A stretch of DNA of 21,519 nt, taken from positions 1-21,519 of the forward strand of contig JBOFLO010000048.1 in assembly GCA_051657905.1 (NCBI GenBank). The letters are read 5' to 3'. Shown here piece by piece: positions 7,652 through 14,984 of this stretch. This DNA comes from JBOFLO01 sp051657905. Lineage in GTDB: Bacteria; Patescibacteriota; Gracilibacteria; UBA1369. Below the pieces are notes generated by a model, which worked only from the letters and a program-made list of their open reading frames with translations, searched no databases and was not told the DNA's origin. A program made the position numbers and the translations under genes. Positions within the stretch are counted from its first letter, which is position 1, and the number at the start of each line of letters is the position of its first letter.

Positions 7652-8494
7652 ATGAAGCTCAAAGAAATTTGGCAATTGGCAAAAACTAGGCACAGTGATG
7701 ATTTGGCAATTGAGGTTTGGCTCGGTTATGTACTGGGTAAATCTAAGGAGTTTTTGTTTTTGAATCCGGAATTGGAATTAAGTGAAGCTGAAGTGGAGAA
7801 AATAGAAAGAGGATTGCAAAAATTAGAGGAGGGTGTGCCGCTTGCTTATTTAACTGGAATGAAAGAGTTTTATGGGATGGAATTGAAAGTTGGGCCGCAA
7901 GTGTTGATTCCACGTCCGGAATCGGAGCAAATTGTGGACTTGGTTAAGGAAATTGTGGAGGTGGAAAAATGGGAAGATCGGGAATTGCCAGTATTGGATG
8001 TTGGTACAGGGTCGGGGAATATTATTTTGGCAATTGTTGCGCAATTGAAGATGGTTAGGGGGATGGGGACGGACATGTCTGATCAGGCTTTGGAAATGGC
8101 TCAGGAGAATGCTCGGAATTTGAAATTGAGTGAAAGAGTGGAATTTAGGAAAATGGATTTGTTGGAAGGAATGGAAGGGGAGTTTCCAATAATTGTGACG
8201 AATTTGCCTTATATTGGGACGGAGAAGTATAATTTTGTGGCGAAAGATACTTTGCAAAATGAGCCACATTTGGCATTATTTGGAGGAAGTGATGGTTTGG
8301 ATTTGTATAGAAAATTGTTTCAGCAAATTGTGGGACTATCAGTTAAGCCAAAATATTTACTCGGAGAATTTGGTTTTGGACAGGCAGAGGTGATGGAAGA
8401 AATTATTAAGCAAAATTTTCAGCCGCTTGGGGTTGAATGGCAGATCTTAGATGATTTGGCGGGTATACCAAGAATTTTTAAATTAAAATTTTAA
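7652..8494 (+). CDS. prmC: Peptide chain release factor N5-glutamine methyltransferase PrmC
   Basis: SAM-dependent methyltransferase that modifies the GGQ glutamine of release factors. I take ATG 7652 as start (280 aa), because the earlier in-frame GTG at 7628 lies inside the rpsU terminator. The N-terminal helical domain is residues ~1-75 with the GVPLAYLTGMKEFYG motif at 61-75, then VLIPRPESE at 84-92. Motif I is DVGTGSGN at 116-123. The catalytic motif is NLPY at 184-187 instead of the usual NPPY, while the following family features (NEPHLALFGGSDGLDLYR) are intact. The stop is 3 nt before prfA, so the enzyme and its substrate are co-transcribed. No promoter is obvious between the rpsU terminator and the start; expression may depend on read-through or an unseen promoter. 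Confidence 0.92.
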   Translation: MKLKEIWQLAKTRHSDDLAIEVWLGYVLGKSKEFLFLNPELELSEAEVEKIERGLQKLEEGVPLAYLTGMKEFYGMELKVGPQVLIPRPESEQIVDLVKEIVEVEKWEDRELPVLDVGTGSGNIILAIVAQLKMVRGMGTDMSDQALEMAQENARNLKLSERVEFRKMDLLEGMEGEFPIIVTNLPYIGTEKYNFVAKDTLQNEPHLALFGGSDGLDLYRKLFQQIVGLSVKPKYLLGEFGFGQAEVMEEIIKQNFQPLGVEWQILDDLAGIPRIFKLKF

Positions 8495-8497
8495 GCT

Positions 8498-9577
8498 ATG
8501 TTGTTAGATAAATTACAAAATCTGGAAGTGGAATTCTTGAGAATTGAAGAAGAATTAGTGAAGCCGGACTTGATGTCAGATCAAAAGAAATATCGTGATT
8601 TAATGCGTAAACATAAGGAATTATCGATTGTGGTGGATTCTTTTCGTAAATATAAAACTTTTGTTCAGCAGCAAAAAGATTCAGAAGAAATGTTGCAAAA
8701 TGAAAATGATGAAGAATTGCGGGAATTTGCTAAGGAGCAAATGAAGCAGGCTAAAGAAGAAATTGAGAAATTGGAGGAAATGATCAAAATTGAATTGTTG
8801 CCGAAAGATCCTAATGATTTTAAAAATGCGATTGTGGAAATTAGAGCTGGGGCGGGCGGGGAGGAGGCGGCTTTGTTTGGAGGGGAGTTGGGGCGGGCGT
8901 ATTTGAGGTTTTGTGAGGCGGAAGGGTATAGAGTGGAGATTATTAGTAAAAGTGAGGCATCAGCGGGTGGGATTAAGGAATTGGTGTTTAAAGCGACGGG
9001 AGGGGAGATGCCTTATGGGACTTTAAAATATGAAAGTGGTGTACATCGGGTGCAGCGTATTCCGGCGACGGAAAGTCAGGGGCGTGTACATACATCTACT
9101 ATTACTGTAGCGGTTTTGCCTGAGGCGGAAGAGTTTGATTTGATTATTAAAGATTCAGATTTGAAAATTGATGTATTTAGAGCAGGAGGGCCGGGAGGGC
9201 AAAGTGTGAATACTACGGATTCAGCTGTGAGACTTACGCATATTCCTTCGGGATTGGTTGTTTCCATGCAGGATGAAAAATCCCAATTGAAAAATAAGGC
9301 TAAAGCTATGGAAGTTTTGCGTACACGTTTATATGCTTTGGAAGAAGAAAAACGTCAGAAAGAATTGGGTGAGCAACGTTTGGCTCAAATCGGTACTGGT
9401 GATCGTTCTGAGAAAATTCGTACATATAATTTCCCGCAGGATCGTGTGACTGATCATCGTATTAAAAAAAGCTGGAGTAATTTGCCTGGGATAATGGAGG
9501 GCGAGCTTAAAGATATTATTGAATCTTTACGTATGGAAGATCAGGCAATCAAATTGGCGAATGCGACTAAAGTATAA
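8498..9577 (+). CDS. prfA: Peptide chain release factor 1
   Basis: Class I release factor reading UAA and UAG. 359 aa matches the family. The coiled N-terminal domain is ~1-95; the codon-recognition tripeptide is Pro189-Ala190-Thr191 in RIPATESQG, the RF1 form rather than the SPF of RF2; the peptidyl-hydrolase GGQ motif is at 233-235 in RAGGPGGQSVNTT. Domain 3 and the C-terminal DHRIKKSWSNLPGIMEG are complete. The gene follows prmC by 3 nt. Within this gene GC content rises in the domain 2 region (~8850-9200), mostly through Gly/Glu-rich codons; this looks like composition, not transfer. Ends tail to tail with the small membrane protein gene at 9584, with no clear terminator between. Confidence 0.96.
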   Translation: MLLDKLQNLEVEFLRIEEELVKPDLMSDQKKYRDLMRKHKELSIVVDSFRKYKTFVQQQKDSEEMLQNENDEELREFAKEQMKQAKEEIEKLEEMIKIELLPKDPNDFKNAIVEIRAGAGGEEAALFGGELGRAYLRFCEAEGYRVEIISKSEASAGGIKELVFKATGGEMPYGTLKYESGVHRVQRIPATESQGRVHTSTITVAVLPEAEEFDLIIKDSDLKIDVFRAGGPGGQSVNTTDSAVRLTHIPSGLVVSMQDEKSQLKNKAKAMEVLRTRLYALEEEKRQKELGEQRLAQIGTGDRSEKIRTYNFPQDRVTDHRIKKSWSNLPGIMEGELKDIIESLRMEDQAIKLANATKV

Positions 9578-9583
9578 TTTCCT

Positions 9584-9961
9584 TTAGAAAATATCTTTGA
9601 CGTTCTGCCAGGTATTGCTAATACCTTCTTTGATTCCGCTAAAGTCGGGAATTAATTTAGTAATTTGTTCCTGAATATTTAAGTAACCATCTTTCAAAAG
9701 ATTGATGTTGTTGTTGAGAATTTCCAAATATTGGAAGAATAAACTAAATAAATAATAGCCAAGAATTACTAAAGCTAAATAGGGAATAGCTGTTAATATA
9801 AATCTAATCAGCTGTTCCCTATGATGTGATTTTTCTTGATCTTGATGGAATTTTAATAATTGTTGCAGCAGATTGTTTTGTTCTTGAGAAAGTTTCAACT
9901 GCTCTTGAAGAAGGTCATTTTGCTGTTCCAAGCTGTTGATTATTTGTTGGGAATTTTCCAC
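9584..9961 (-). CDS. Small coiled-coil membrane protein of unknown function
   Basis: 125-aa protein starting with GTG, 2 nt after the stop of the gene upstream (9964), hence its operon partner. Residues ~4-40 are Gln/Leu/Asn-rich with heptad-like spacing and should form a coiled coil; ~53-77 (FILTAIPYLALVILGYYLF) is one transmembrane helix; ~80-125 is amphipathic and ends in WQNVKDIF. The layout suggests an oligomeric single-span membrane protein with a cytoplasmic coiled coil, but orientation cannot be settled. I recognise no named family. Gln-rich coiled coils are prone to chance similarity, so homology searches need care. Confidence 0.75.
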   Translation of the reverse strand: MENSQQIINSLEQQNDLLQEQLKLSQEQNNLLQQLLKFHQDQEKSHHREQLIRFILTAIPYLALVILGYYLFSLFFQYLEILNNNINLLKDGYLNIQEQITKLIPDFSGIKEGISNTWQNVKDIF

Positions 9962-9963
9962 AA

Positions 9964-10746
9964 TTATTTAGTTTTAGGGCTGTTGATTATTTCATCAATG
10001 ATAGTGTGGCGTTGTTGTTCTACAGTTTCAACAACTTTGGAAACTTGTTTTTTAGTTAAGCTAGGTAATTTAGGAGAAGCGAAGCGTGGAGTGCCTTCAA
10101 ATTCGGCGTCTTCATACATATTTTGCGCAACAAATTGTCCAGAAACTTTGCGATGATTGCCATTTGGAACGGGGCTTTTTCGGGCAGGAACTGGAGTGGG
10201 GGTGTTATCTTGTTCTTTGGCTTCTAGTAGTTTTTTTTCTTCCTCAGCTTTTAATTCTTCGGCGGATGAAGGTGCTGCGAAACCAGGTTTTGGTGTTGCT
10301 GGTGGTCGATCAGTGTCGGCTTCACGTGGATAATCAGTATCCTTGCCTGGTTCTGGGGCGGGAGTACGAGGAAATTTTTTGGATATTTCATCCTTTTCTC
10401 TTTCTAGCTCGGCGAACACATCAAGTGTAGGATACAAGCTTTCTCTTTCTTCAATATCATTTGCTGCATATCTGGAAGAAGTATCAGCTTGAGGATTTAA
10501 TGGCGAGCTGATTACTTGTCTCTCTCTTGGATTAAAAACCTTACTAATATTTTGTTGTATTTCAGTTTGTATTTTACTGTTTAGGCGATATTCTCCGGAT
10601 TCTTTTGGGGGATTTTGGGTGTTAGGTCTACTTTTTAAAACGGGAGTCTTGTCGGCTCTTTGGCCTTTTAATTTCTCTACTAATTCGGCAGGCAAATCTG
10701 AAGCGGGTGTTTCAGCATTATTGCCAAATTTATTTTTATCTGTCAT
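9964..10746 (-). CDS. Predicted disordered protein of unknown function
   Basis: 260-aa protein, hydrophilic throughout and rich in Pro, Glu, Lys, Asp, Ser and Asn, with no signal peptide and no membrane segment. The central part (~125-200) is Pro/Asp/Glu/Lys-rich and surely disordered. Two stretches may fold: ~54-75 (SKIQTEIQQNISKVFNPRE) and the C-terminal helix ~228-255 (SLTKKQVSKVVETVEQQR). First gene of a two-gene operon with the coiled-coil membrane protein, suggesting the two act together, with this protein soluble or recruited to the membrane. It has no Shine-Dalgarno sequence and diverges from tatD. Codon use is host-like. I do not recognise a family. Confidence 0.7.
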   Translation of the reverse strand: MTDKNKFGNNAETPASDLPAELVEKLKGQRADKTPVLKSRPNTQNPPKESGEYRLNSKIQTEIQQNISKVFNPRERQVISSPLNPQADTSSRYAANDIEERESLYPTLDVFAELEREKDEISKKFPRTPAPEPGKDTDYPREADTDRPPATPKPGFAAPSSAEELKAEEEKKLLEAKEQDNTPTPVPARKSPVPNGNHRKVSGQFVAQNMYEDAEFEGTPRFASPKLPSLTKKQVSKVVETVEQQRHTIIDEIINSPKTK

Positions 10747-10780
10747 AAAAGAATAAAGTAATATTTATGGATAGGCTTAC

Positions 10781-10786
10781 TATACT
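10781..10786 (+). promoter_or_regulatory. Possible -10 box for tatD
   Basis: TATACT at 10781-10786 without a convincing -35. Transcription from here would start near 10793, which excludes the upstream in-frame ATG at 10767 and supports the start at 10833. An overlapping TATAGT on the other strand (10784-10779) could serve the divergent unknown operon. Confidence 0.35.
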
Positions 10787-10832
10787 GAATATTGAGCCTA
10801 AACTGAAGCAAATTTTTATAAAAACTACTGAC

Positions 10833-11618
10833 ATGATTTTAATTGATAGTCATTCTCATATACATTTTTCTAAAGAATTTCCTAATGCGGATGAGGTGTT
10901 GGAGCGGGCGCGCCGCGTTGGGGTTTTGAAGCAGGTGATAGTGGGGTGTTCGGTGGAGGATTCTTTGCAGGCTGCGGAGTTTGTGGCGGCGCGTGAAGGT
11001 TTGGCTTGGACAATTGGTGTTCATCCGCATGATGCGAAAACTTTGGATGAAAAGTCCAAGGAAATTATCATTAATGTTTTAGAAGGGACTGGGGAATTTT
11101 CTAAGTTGATGAAAAAGCCGGTGGCGATAGGGGAATGTGGTTTGGATTATTATAGAAATCTTTCTCCGGTTGAAGATCAAAAAAATGCGTTTAAGTGGCA
11201 ATTGGAACTAGCTAAGAAATATAATTTACCCGTGGTGGTTCATGTGCGAGAAGCTTTTGAAGATGCTTTTAAATTATTAGATGAAGTTGATTATCAAAGA
11301 ATTGTATTTCATTGTTTTAGTGGTGGAATGAAAGAGGCTAAGATGGCTTGGAAAAGGGGATTCGTGACTTCTTTTTCGGGTGTAGTTACATATCCGAAAA
11401 ATGCTGAATTGCAAGAAGTGGCGAAGTTGGCACCGGAAAATTCATTTATTGTGGAAACAGATTGTCCATTTTTATCTCCTCAAAAATATCGTGGTCAGAA
11501 AAATGAACCAGCTTTTGTGGTGGAAACAGCAAAGTTTATTGGTGAGTTACGGGGACAATCATTAGAAAAAATTGCTGAATTAACTACTGCAAATGTTGAG
11601 AAATTTTTTAAGATATAA
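10833..11618 (+). CDS. tatD: TatD-family metal-dependent hydrolase (deoxyribonuclease)
   Basis: 261-aa amidohydrolase-fold enzyme of the TatD family, metal-dependent DNases with 3'-5' exonuclease activity proposed in DNA repair and turnover. Metal ligands are all present: His7 and His9 in DSHSHIHF, Glu101 in GECGLDYYR, His137 in VVHVREAF, His160 in FHCFSGG, Asp210 in ETDCPFLSP. The start at 10833 gives the canonical MILIDSHSH opening; starting at 10767 would add 22 unrelated residues upstream of the likely transcription start. Its 3' end overlaps that of radA by 11 bp tail to tail. TatD versus the close YcfH/YjjV paralogues cannot be separated from one sequence, so the gene symbol denotes the family. 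Confidence 0.9.
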   Translation: MILIDSHSHIHFSKEFPNADEVLERARRVGVLKQVIVGCSVEDSLQAAEFVAAREGLAWTIGVHPHDAKTLDEKSKEIIINVLEGTGEFSKLMKKPVAIGECGLDYYRNLSPVEDQKNAFKWQLELAKKYNLPVVVHVREAFEDAFKLLDEVDYQRIVFHCFSGGMKEAKMAWKRGFVTSFSGVVTYPKNAELQEVAKLAPENSFIVETDCPFLSPQKYRGQKNEPAFVVETAKFIGELRGQSLEKIAELTTANVEKFFKI

Positions 11619-12978
11619 AAAGTTTCACTGCTTCTTCTAATCTTTTTAGTGTAACTATTTTAATTTTCCCGGAGTAATTGGCTGGCTTAGAGGTAGTAGC
11701 TGTCACTACTGTTTGAAAGCCCATTTTTTCGGCTTCTTTTAGGCGTTTTTCTAAATTGCCAACTGGGCGCAATTCTCCTGATAATCCAATTTCGGCTAGG
11801 AAAATTGTTTCATTTGGTAAAGGAATTTTTTTAAAAGAAGAGATAATTGCCATAGCCATGCTTAGGTCGCTGGCAGTTTCGGAAATTTTAATTCCGCCAA
11901 TTACATTTAAATAAATATCCTGGCTATTCAAATTCATTTTTAAATATTTTTGAATAACGGCGGCAATCAATTGAAGACGATTTAAATCAATACCGCTGGA
12001 AGTACGTTTCGGATAACCAAAGACTGTGGTGTTAGTTAGGGCTTGCACTTCAAGTAACAAAGCTTTTTCTCCTTCCAAGCTTACTGTGATTGCTGAACCA
12101 ATGGCGTTTGGTAAGCGGCCTTGCAAAAATATTTCAGAAGGATTTGCTACCTCTTCCAAACCGGTTTGCAGCATTTCAAAAATTGCTAATTCATTGGTTG
12201 AACCAAAGCGATTTTTTAATCCGCGGAGGATGCGATAATTTTGTGATCGTTCGCCTTCTAAAAATAAAACAGTATCCACCAAATGTTCTAAAACGCGCGG
12301 CCCGGCCAAATTTCCATCTTTAGTTACATGGCCAATAATAAACATAACGGTGTTATTGGCTTTGGCGTACTCCATCAGCGCCTCGGTGCAGAATTTAACC
12401 TGATTAATGGATCCGGAAAGCGAAGGCATTTCCATGGAACTCAATACTTGAATTGAATCAATAATGACAAAATCAGGACGATTTTTATGAAGGTGATTTA
12501 GAATGGATTCCAAATTAGTTTCGCTGAGTAGAGAAATATTTTCGTTATTAACTTTGAGTCTCAAAGCGCGGCCGGAAATTTGTTCAGTGGATTCTTCTCC
12601 GGAAATATATAAAACCTGATTAACCTGCGCAGCTAAATCTTGGCAAATTTGAAGTGTTAGTGTGGATTTCCCAATGCCTGGTTCGCCGCTTAATAAAACC
12701 AAACTTCCTAGTTTAAAACCACTTCCCAGTACGCGATTGAATTCAGGAAAACGTGTTGCTAATCGTTTTTCAGTTTGAGGATTATTTACAATTTTAGAAA
12801 TTTCACTGACTCCGCCCGGCTGCATGTGTCTGCTTAATTTTGATTTTTCCGATTTGCTTTGAACTGCTTCCACATCCTCAATAAAAGTGTTCCATTCATT
12901 ACACTGCGGACATTTGCCAACCCATTTTGGACTTTGGTATTCGCAGTTTTGGCAGACGTAAATGGTTTTTAATCTCAT
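11608..12978 (-). CDS. radA: DNA repair protein RadA (Sms)
   Basis: RecA-like helicase/branch-migration protein in recombinational repair. 456 aa, the normal length. N-terminal zinc finger Cys9, Cys12, Cys23, Cys26 in CQNCEYQSPKWVGKCPQC; Walker A GEPGIGKST at 98-106; Walker B VIIDSIQVL at 171-179; the RadA-specific KNRFG at 255-259; C-terminal Lon-protease-like domain from ~285 (LPNAIGSAITVSLEG, FLAEIGLSGELRPV). All expected parts are intact. Its ATG overlaps the TGA of the glycosyltransferase (ATGA, 12978-12975), so it is translationally coupled to an unrelated gene. The overlap also shows UGA acting as stop here. Confidence 0.96.
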   Translation of the reverse strand: MRLKTIYVCQNCEYQSPKWVGKCPQCNEWNTFIEDVEAVQSKSEKSKLSRHMQPGGVSEISKIVNNPQTEKRLATRFPEFNRVLGSGFKLGSLVLLSGEPGIGKSTLTLQICQDLAAQVNQVLYISGEESTEQISGRALRLKVNNENISLLSETNLESILNHLHKNRPDFVIIDSIQVLSSMEMPSLSGSINQVKFCTEALMEYAKANNTVMFIIGHVTKDGNLAGPRVLEHLVDTVLFLEGERSQNYRILRGLKNRFGSTNELAIFEMLQTGLEEVANPSEIFLQGRLPNAIGSAITVSLEGEKALLLEVQALTNTTVFGYPKRTSSGIDLNRLQLIAAVIQKYLKMNLNSQDIYLNVIGGIKISETASDLSMAMAIISSFKKIPLPNETIFLAEIGLSGELRPVGNLEKRLKEAEKMGFQTVVTATTSKPANYSGKIKIVTLKRLEEAVKLFIS

Positions 12979-14117
12979 GAAGAAATTTGGTTAGAAAGCA
13001 GGTCTTGGTAAATTTTAGAAGTTTGTTCGGCTGTCGATTGAGCGGAAAATTTTTCTAATATGGTTGGATAAGTATCAATGAATGATTTGATTGTTTCAGG
13101 TTTTTGTAAGACTTGGGATATTTTTTTACTCAAGCAAATTGAATCTTGAGCTGGACAAAGTAAGCTGTAATTTTCTCCTAAAATTTCTGGTATACCACCA
13201 ACCCTGCTGGCCACAATCGGCAGTCCTGCTTGTATCGCTTCTAAAATCACCAATCCAAAAGCCTCTTTTATACTTGGTAAAACAAATAGATCTGCGGATG
13301 ACATAAGTTCAGCAACATCCTCTCTTTGTCCTAATAACAGAATTTTATTTTCTATTCCTAAATTTTTACTTAATTCCAATAAATTTTCATGTTCCGGTCC
13401 TTCACCGGCAACAACTAATTTGAAATTTTTGAAAGTTTTTTCTAATTCGACTAGAGCTGGAAGCAGGAATTGAAAACCTTTGCGTTGATGCAAAGTTCCG
13501 GCGCTGAAAATGATTTTGGTTTTGCTATTTGGTGGGAGTTGGAAAGTTTGGGTGCGAATCATGGCTTTTTGAGCTGCGCTAATCGGTGCGGAGTTGTTTT
13601 CGATCCCATTATAAATTACCTGAATTTTGTTTTTTAAATTTGGGTAAAGTTCAGTTAAAAGTTTTTGATTTGCTTTGGATACACAAATTATTTGATCAGC
13701 TAAATTATTCGCCCACTTTTTGTAAATGGCTTTGGGGAAATTTAAAGGGAATGGGTCATGCTCAGTTATAATCAATGGAATATCAAAAGATTTTTTCAAT
13801 AAAAATAAATATTTTCCGGCCATGGGATTCCAAATTTGACCATGTAAAATATTCGGCTGTTCAGTTTGAACAATTTTTTTGAGTTGGAAATAATTGCTCA
13901 GTGAATGTTTAGATCTACTATTGATTTGATAGACTTTGATTCCTAAATTTCGGCAATCCTCAGCCCATTTCCCAAGTGCAGAAGTTTGACGACAAACTAA
14001 AATTGGTTGATATAAAGAATGATTTAAATATTTGATCAATAAAAATAATTGGCGTTCAGCACCGCCGTAAAGTGGAGTGTCGGTGTAGAAAAGGATTTTT
14101 ATTTTATTGGATGACAT
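12975..14117 (-). CDS. GT4-family glycosyltransferase
   Basis: 380-aa GT-B fold glycosyltransferase of family GT4, transferring a sugar from a nucleotide-sugar donor in polysaccharide or glycan assembly at the cytoplasmic face. N-terminal acceptor domain opens with KILFYTDTPLYGGAERQ (7-23; GGAERQ is the classic GT4 start). Donor domain: FSAGTLHQRKG at ~204-214, VVAGEGPE at 235-242, and the EX7E pair Glu285/Glu293 in KEAFGLVILEA, followed by GLPIVASRVGGIPEIL. No membrane segment. Donor and acceptor cannot be predicted. Own promoter at 14145-14173, no Shine-Dalgarno sequence, UGA stop within the radA start. It is the only evident carbohydrate gene in the window, so it is not part of a visible polysaccharide locus. 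Confidence 0.92.
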   Translation of the reverse strand: MSSNKIKILFYTDTPLYGGAERQLFLLIKYLNHSLYQPILVCRQTSALGKWAEDCRNLGIKVYQINSRSKHSLSNYFQLKKIVQTEQPNILHGQIWNPMAGKYLFLLKKSFDIPLIITEHDPFPLNFPKAIYKKWANNLADQIICVSKANQKLLTELYPNLKNKIQVIYNGIENNSAPISAAQKAMIRTQTFQLPPNSKTKIIFSAGTLHQRKGFQFLLPALVELEKTFKNFKLVVAGEGPEHENLLELSKNLGIENKILLLGQREDVAELMSSADLFVLPSIKEAFGLVILEAIQAGLPIVASRVGGIPEILGENYSLLCPAQDSICLSKKISQVLQKPETIKSFIDTYPTILEKFSAQSTAEQTSKIYQDLLSNQISS

Positions 14118-14144
14118 GGAAAATTTTTCAACAAATCTGCCTAG

Positions 14145-14173
14145 ATTGTAAACCGTGTGAATCTAATGCTCAA
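14145..14173 (-). promoter_or_regulatory. Promoter of the glycosyltransferase-radA operon
   Basis: On the minus strand: TTGAGC (14173-14168), a 17-nt spacer and TACAAT (14150-14145). Transcription would start near 14138, about 20 nt before the ATG at 14117. It lies on the AT-rich side of the GC-rich cassette, so the cassette did not replace the operon's promoter. Confidence 0.65.
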
Positions 14174-14211
14174 ATAAATGAAGTGGAAAGAGAGGGAGAA
14201 ATATGTAGAAG

Positions 14212-14251
14212 TCCCGGCATCGCGATCAGTGATGATCAAGCGATGCCGGGA
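14212..14251 (-). terminator. Long GC-rich hairpin downstream of the acidic-protein gene
   Basis: Twelve-bp outer stem (14212-14223 with 14240-14251: TCCCGGCATCGC and GCGATGCCGGGA), a two-A bulge, then a 5-bp inner stem GATCA/TGATC around a GTGA loop. It lies 56 nt past the stop at 14308. On the minus strand it runs into CTTCTACATATTTCTC, only partly T-rich. It would insulate the cassette gene from the glycosyltransferase promoter. Confidence 0.6.
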
Positions 14252-14307
14252 AGGGAGTCTAGATGAGGAGCGCGTGCGGGGCTGGCCGATCGACTGGAGG
14301 CAGGTGA

Positions 14308-14844
14308 CTACTTCTGGTCTTCGGCGGCGGCCTCCGGGGTGGGAGCGTCTGCGGTGGGGGCGTCGACGGCCGGGCTGTCGCGGGACTGTTCGGCTTCGGG
14401 CTTGGCCTCGGTGGATTCCTCCGTCGGGGCTTCGGCCTTCGGTTCGGCGTCGGGGGCGCTGGCTTCCGAGCTCGCGTCGCTGGAGGCGTTGTCGGAGGAC
14501 GTGGATTCGGAGCTGGACTCGGCGGGGGCCTCGGGCGGGCTCGGGTCGGTGGCGGCGACGGGATCGACGGTGGATTCTTCCGCAGCCGGGGCGTCGTCGG
14601 CCTTCGGCTCAGCGTCGTTGTTGTTCGAGGGCGCGTCGTCGCCGGAGGGGGCGGGGTAAACCGTACCGCTCTTGGACGAAGACGGCCCATCGGGCTGATC
14701 GGCGGGCGGAACCGCTTCCTCGCTGGAAGCTGCTTCACCTGCGGGTGCAGAAGACGCGGTGGTCCGCTCTTCCTCCATCGCCTCGGCAGCGGCCATGCTG
14801 GCCGCCCCGAGTGCTCGAAGTGCTTGCTCGACTTTCTCGCTCAT
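14308..14844 (-). CDS. Acidic Ala/Ser/Pro/Glu-rich low-complexity protein in GC-rich cassette
   Basis: 178-aa protein of unknown function. Residues 1-27 (MSEKVEQALRALGAASMAAA then EAMEEER) look like one amphipathic helix; from ~28 to the end it is Ala, Ser, Pro, Glu and Asp with almost nothing else. There is no Cys, Trp, Phe, His or Ile and a single Tyr, so it must be disordered and strongly acidic. No signal peptide or membrane segment. Start 14844 is chosen by GAGAGGAG at 14851-14858, 6 nt before the ATG; an ATG 18 nt upstream lacks this. Codons end mostly in G or C, which marks this frame and strand as the coding one and makes it unlike every neighbour. Likely acquired from a high-GC organism, or a chimeric contig. 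Function cannot be inferred. Confidence 0.65.
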   Translation of the reverse strand: MSEKVEQALRALGAASMAAAEAMEEERTTASSAPAGEAASSEEAVPPADQPDGPSSSKSGTVYPAPSGDDAPSNNNDAEPKADDAPAAEESTVDPVAATDPSPPEAPAESSSESTSSDNASSDASSEASAPDAEPKAEAPTEESTEAKPEAEQSRDSPAVDAPTADAPTPEAAAEDQK

Positions 14845-14925
14845 TTTGTTCTCCTCTCGCATGTCATGGATCTGAGACTATCCTGCTCCTCACCAATGAG
14901 TTGCAAAATAGGCTCAAGCCAAGGG

Positions 14926-14953
14926 ATTATGATGTTTTTTGGGGAAATGTCAA
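14926..14953 (-). promoter_or_regulatory. Possible promoter reading into the GC-rich cassette
   Basis: Minus strand: TTGACA (14953-14948), a 16-nt spacer and CATAAT (14931-14926). Transcription would begin near 14919, about 75 nt before the ATG at 14844. It sits in AT-rich, host-like DNA just outside the cassette, so a host promoter may drive the foreign gene. Confidence 0.55.
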
Positions 14954-14984
14954 AGGTAAGCTGGCTAATAAAACAGCTATATAA

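Larger units (their letters stand above)
14205..14880. mobile_element. GC-rich foreign cassette (approximate borders), origin unknown
   Basis: Counted over 14341-14520, 129 of 180 bases are G or C (72%), against 38% in a sample of the flank (15241-15300). The change is abrupt: left border near 14205-14211, right border between about 14860 and 14925. The block holds one gene and its terminator. I found no transposase, no convincing terminal repeats and no target duplication, so mechanism is unknown; an assembly chimera must also be considered. Confidence 0.5.

Noticed and set aside
12975..12978. Possible UGA-to-Gly recoding as in Gracilibacteria
   Set aside because: No gene needs UGA read-through, and UGA ends the glycosyltransferase in a classic ATGA overlap with radA.
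14339..14659. Ser/Ala/Gly-rich + strand open frame in the cassette
   Set aside because: Antisense shadow of the Ala/Ser/Pro/Glu-rich gene; long open frames on both strands are expected at this GC content.
14178..14984. 268-codon + strand open frame across the GC-rich block
   Set aside because: Its middle is an Arg/Trp-rich antisense reading of the acidic-protein gene; G/C-ending codon bias and the Shine-Dalgarno sequence support the minus strand. Only its two ends are kept as a weak finding.
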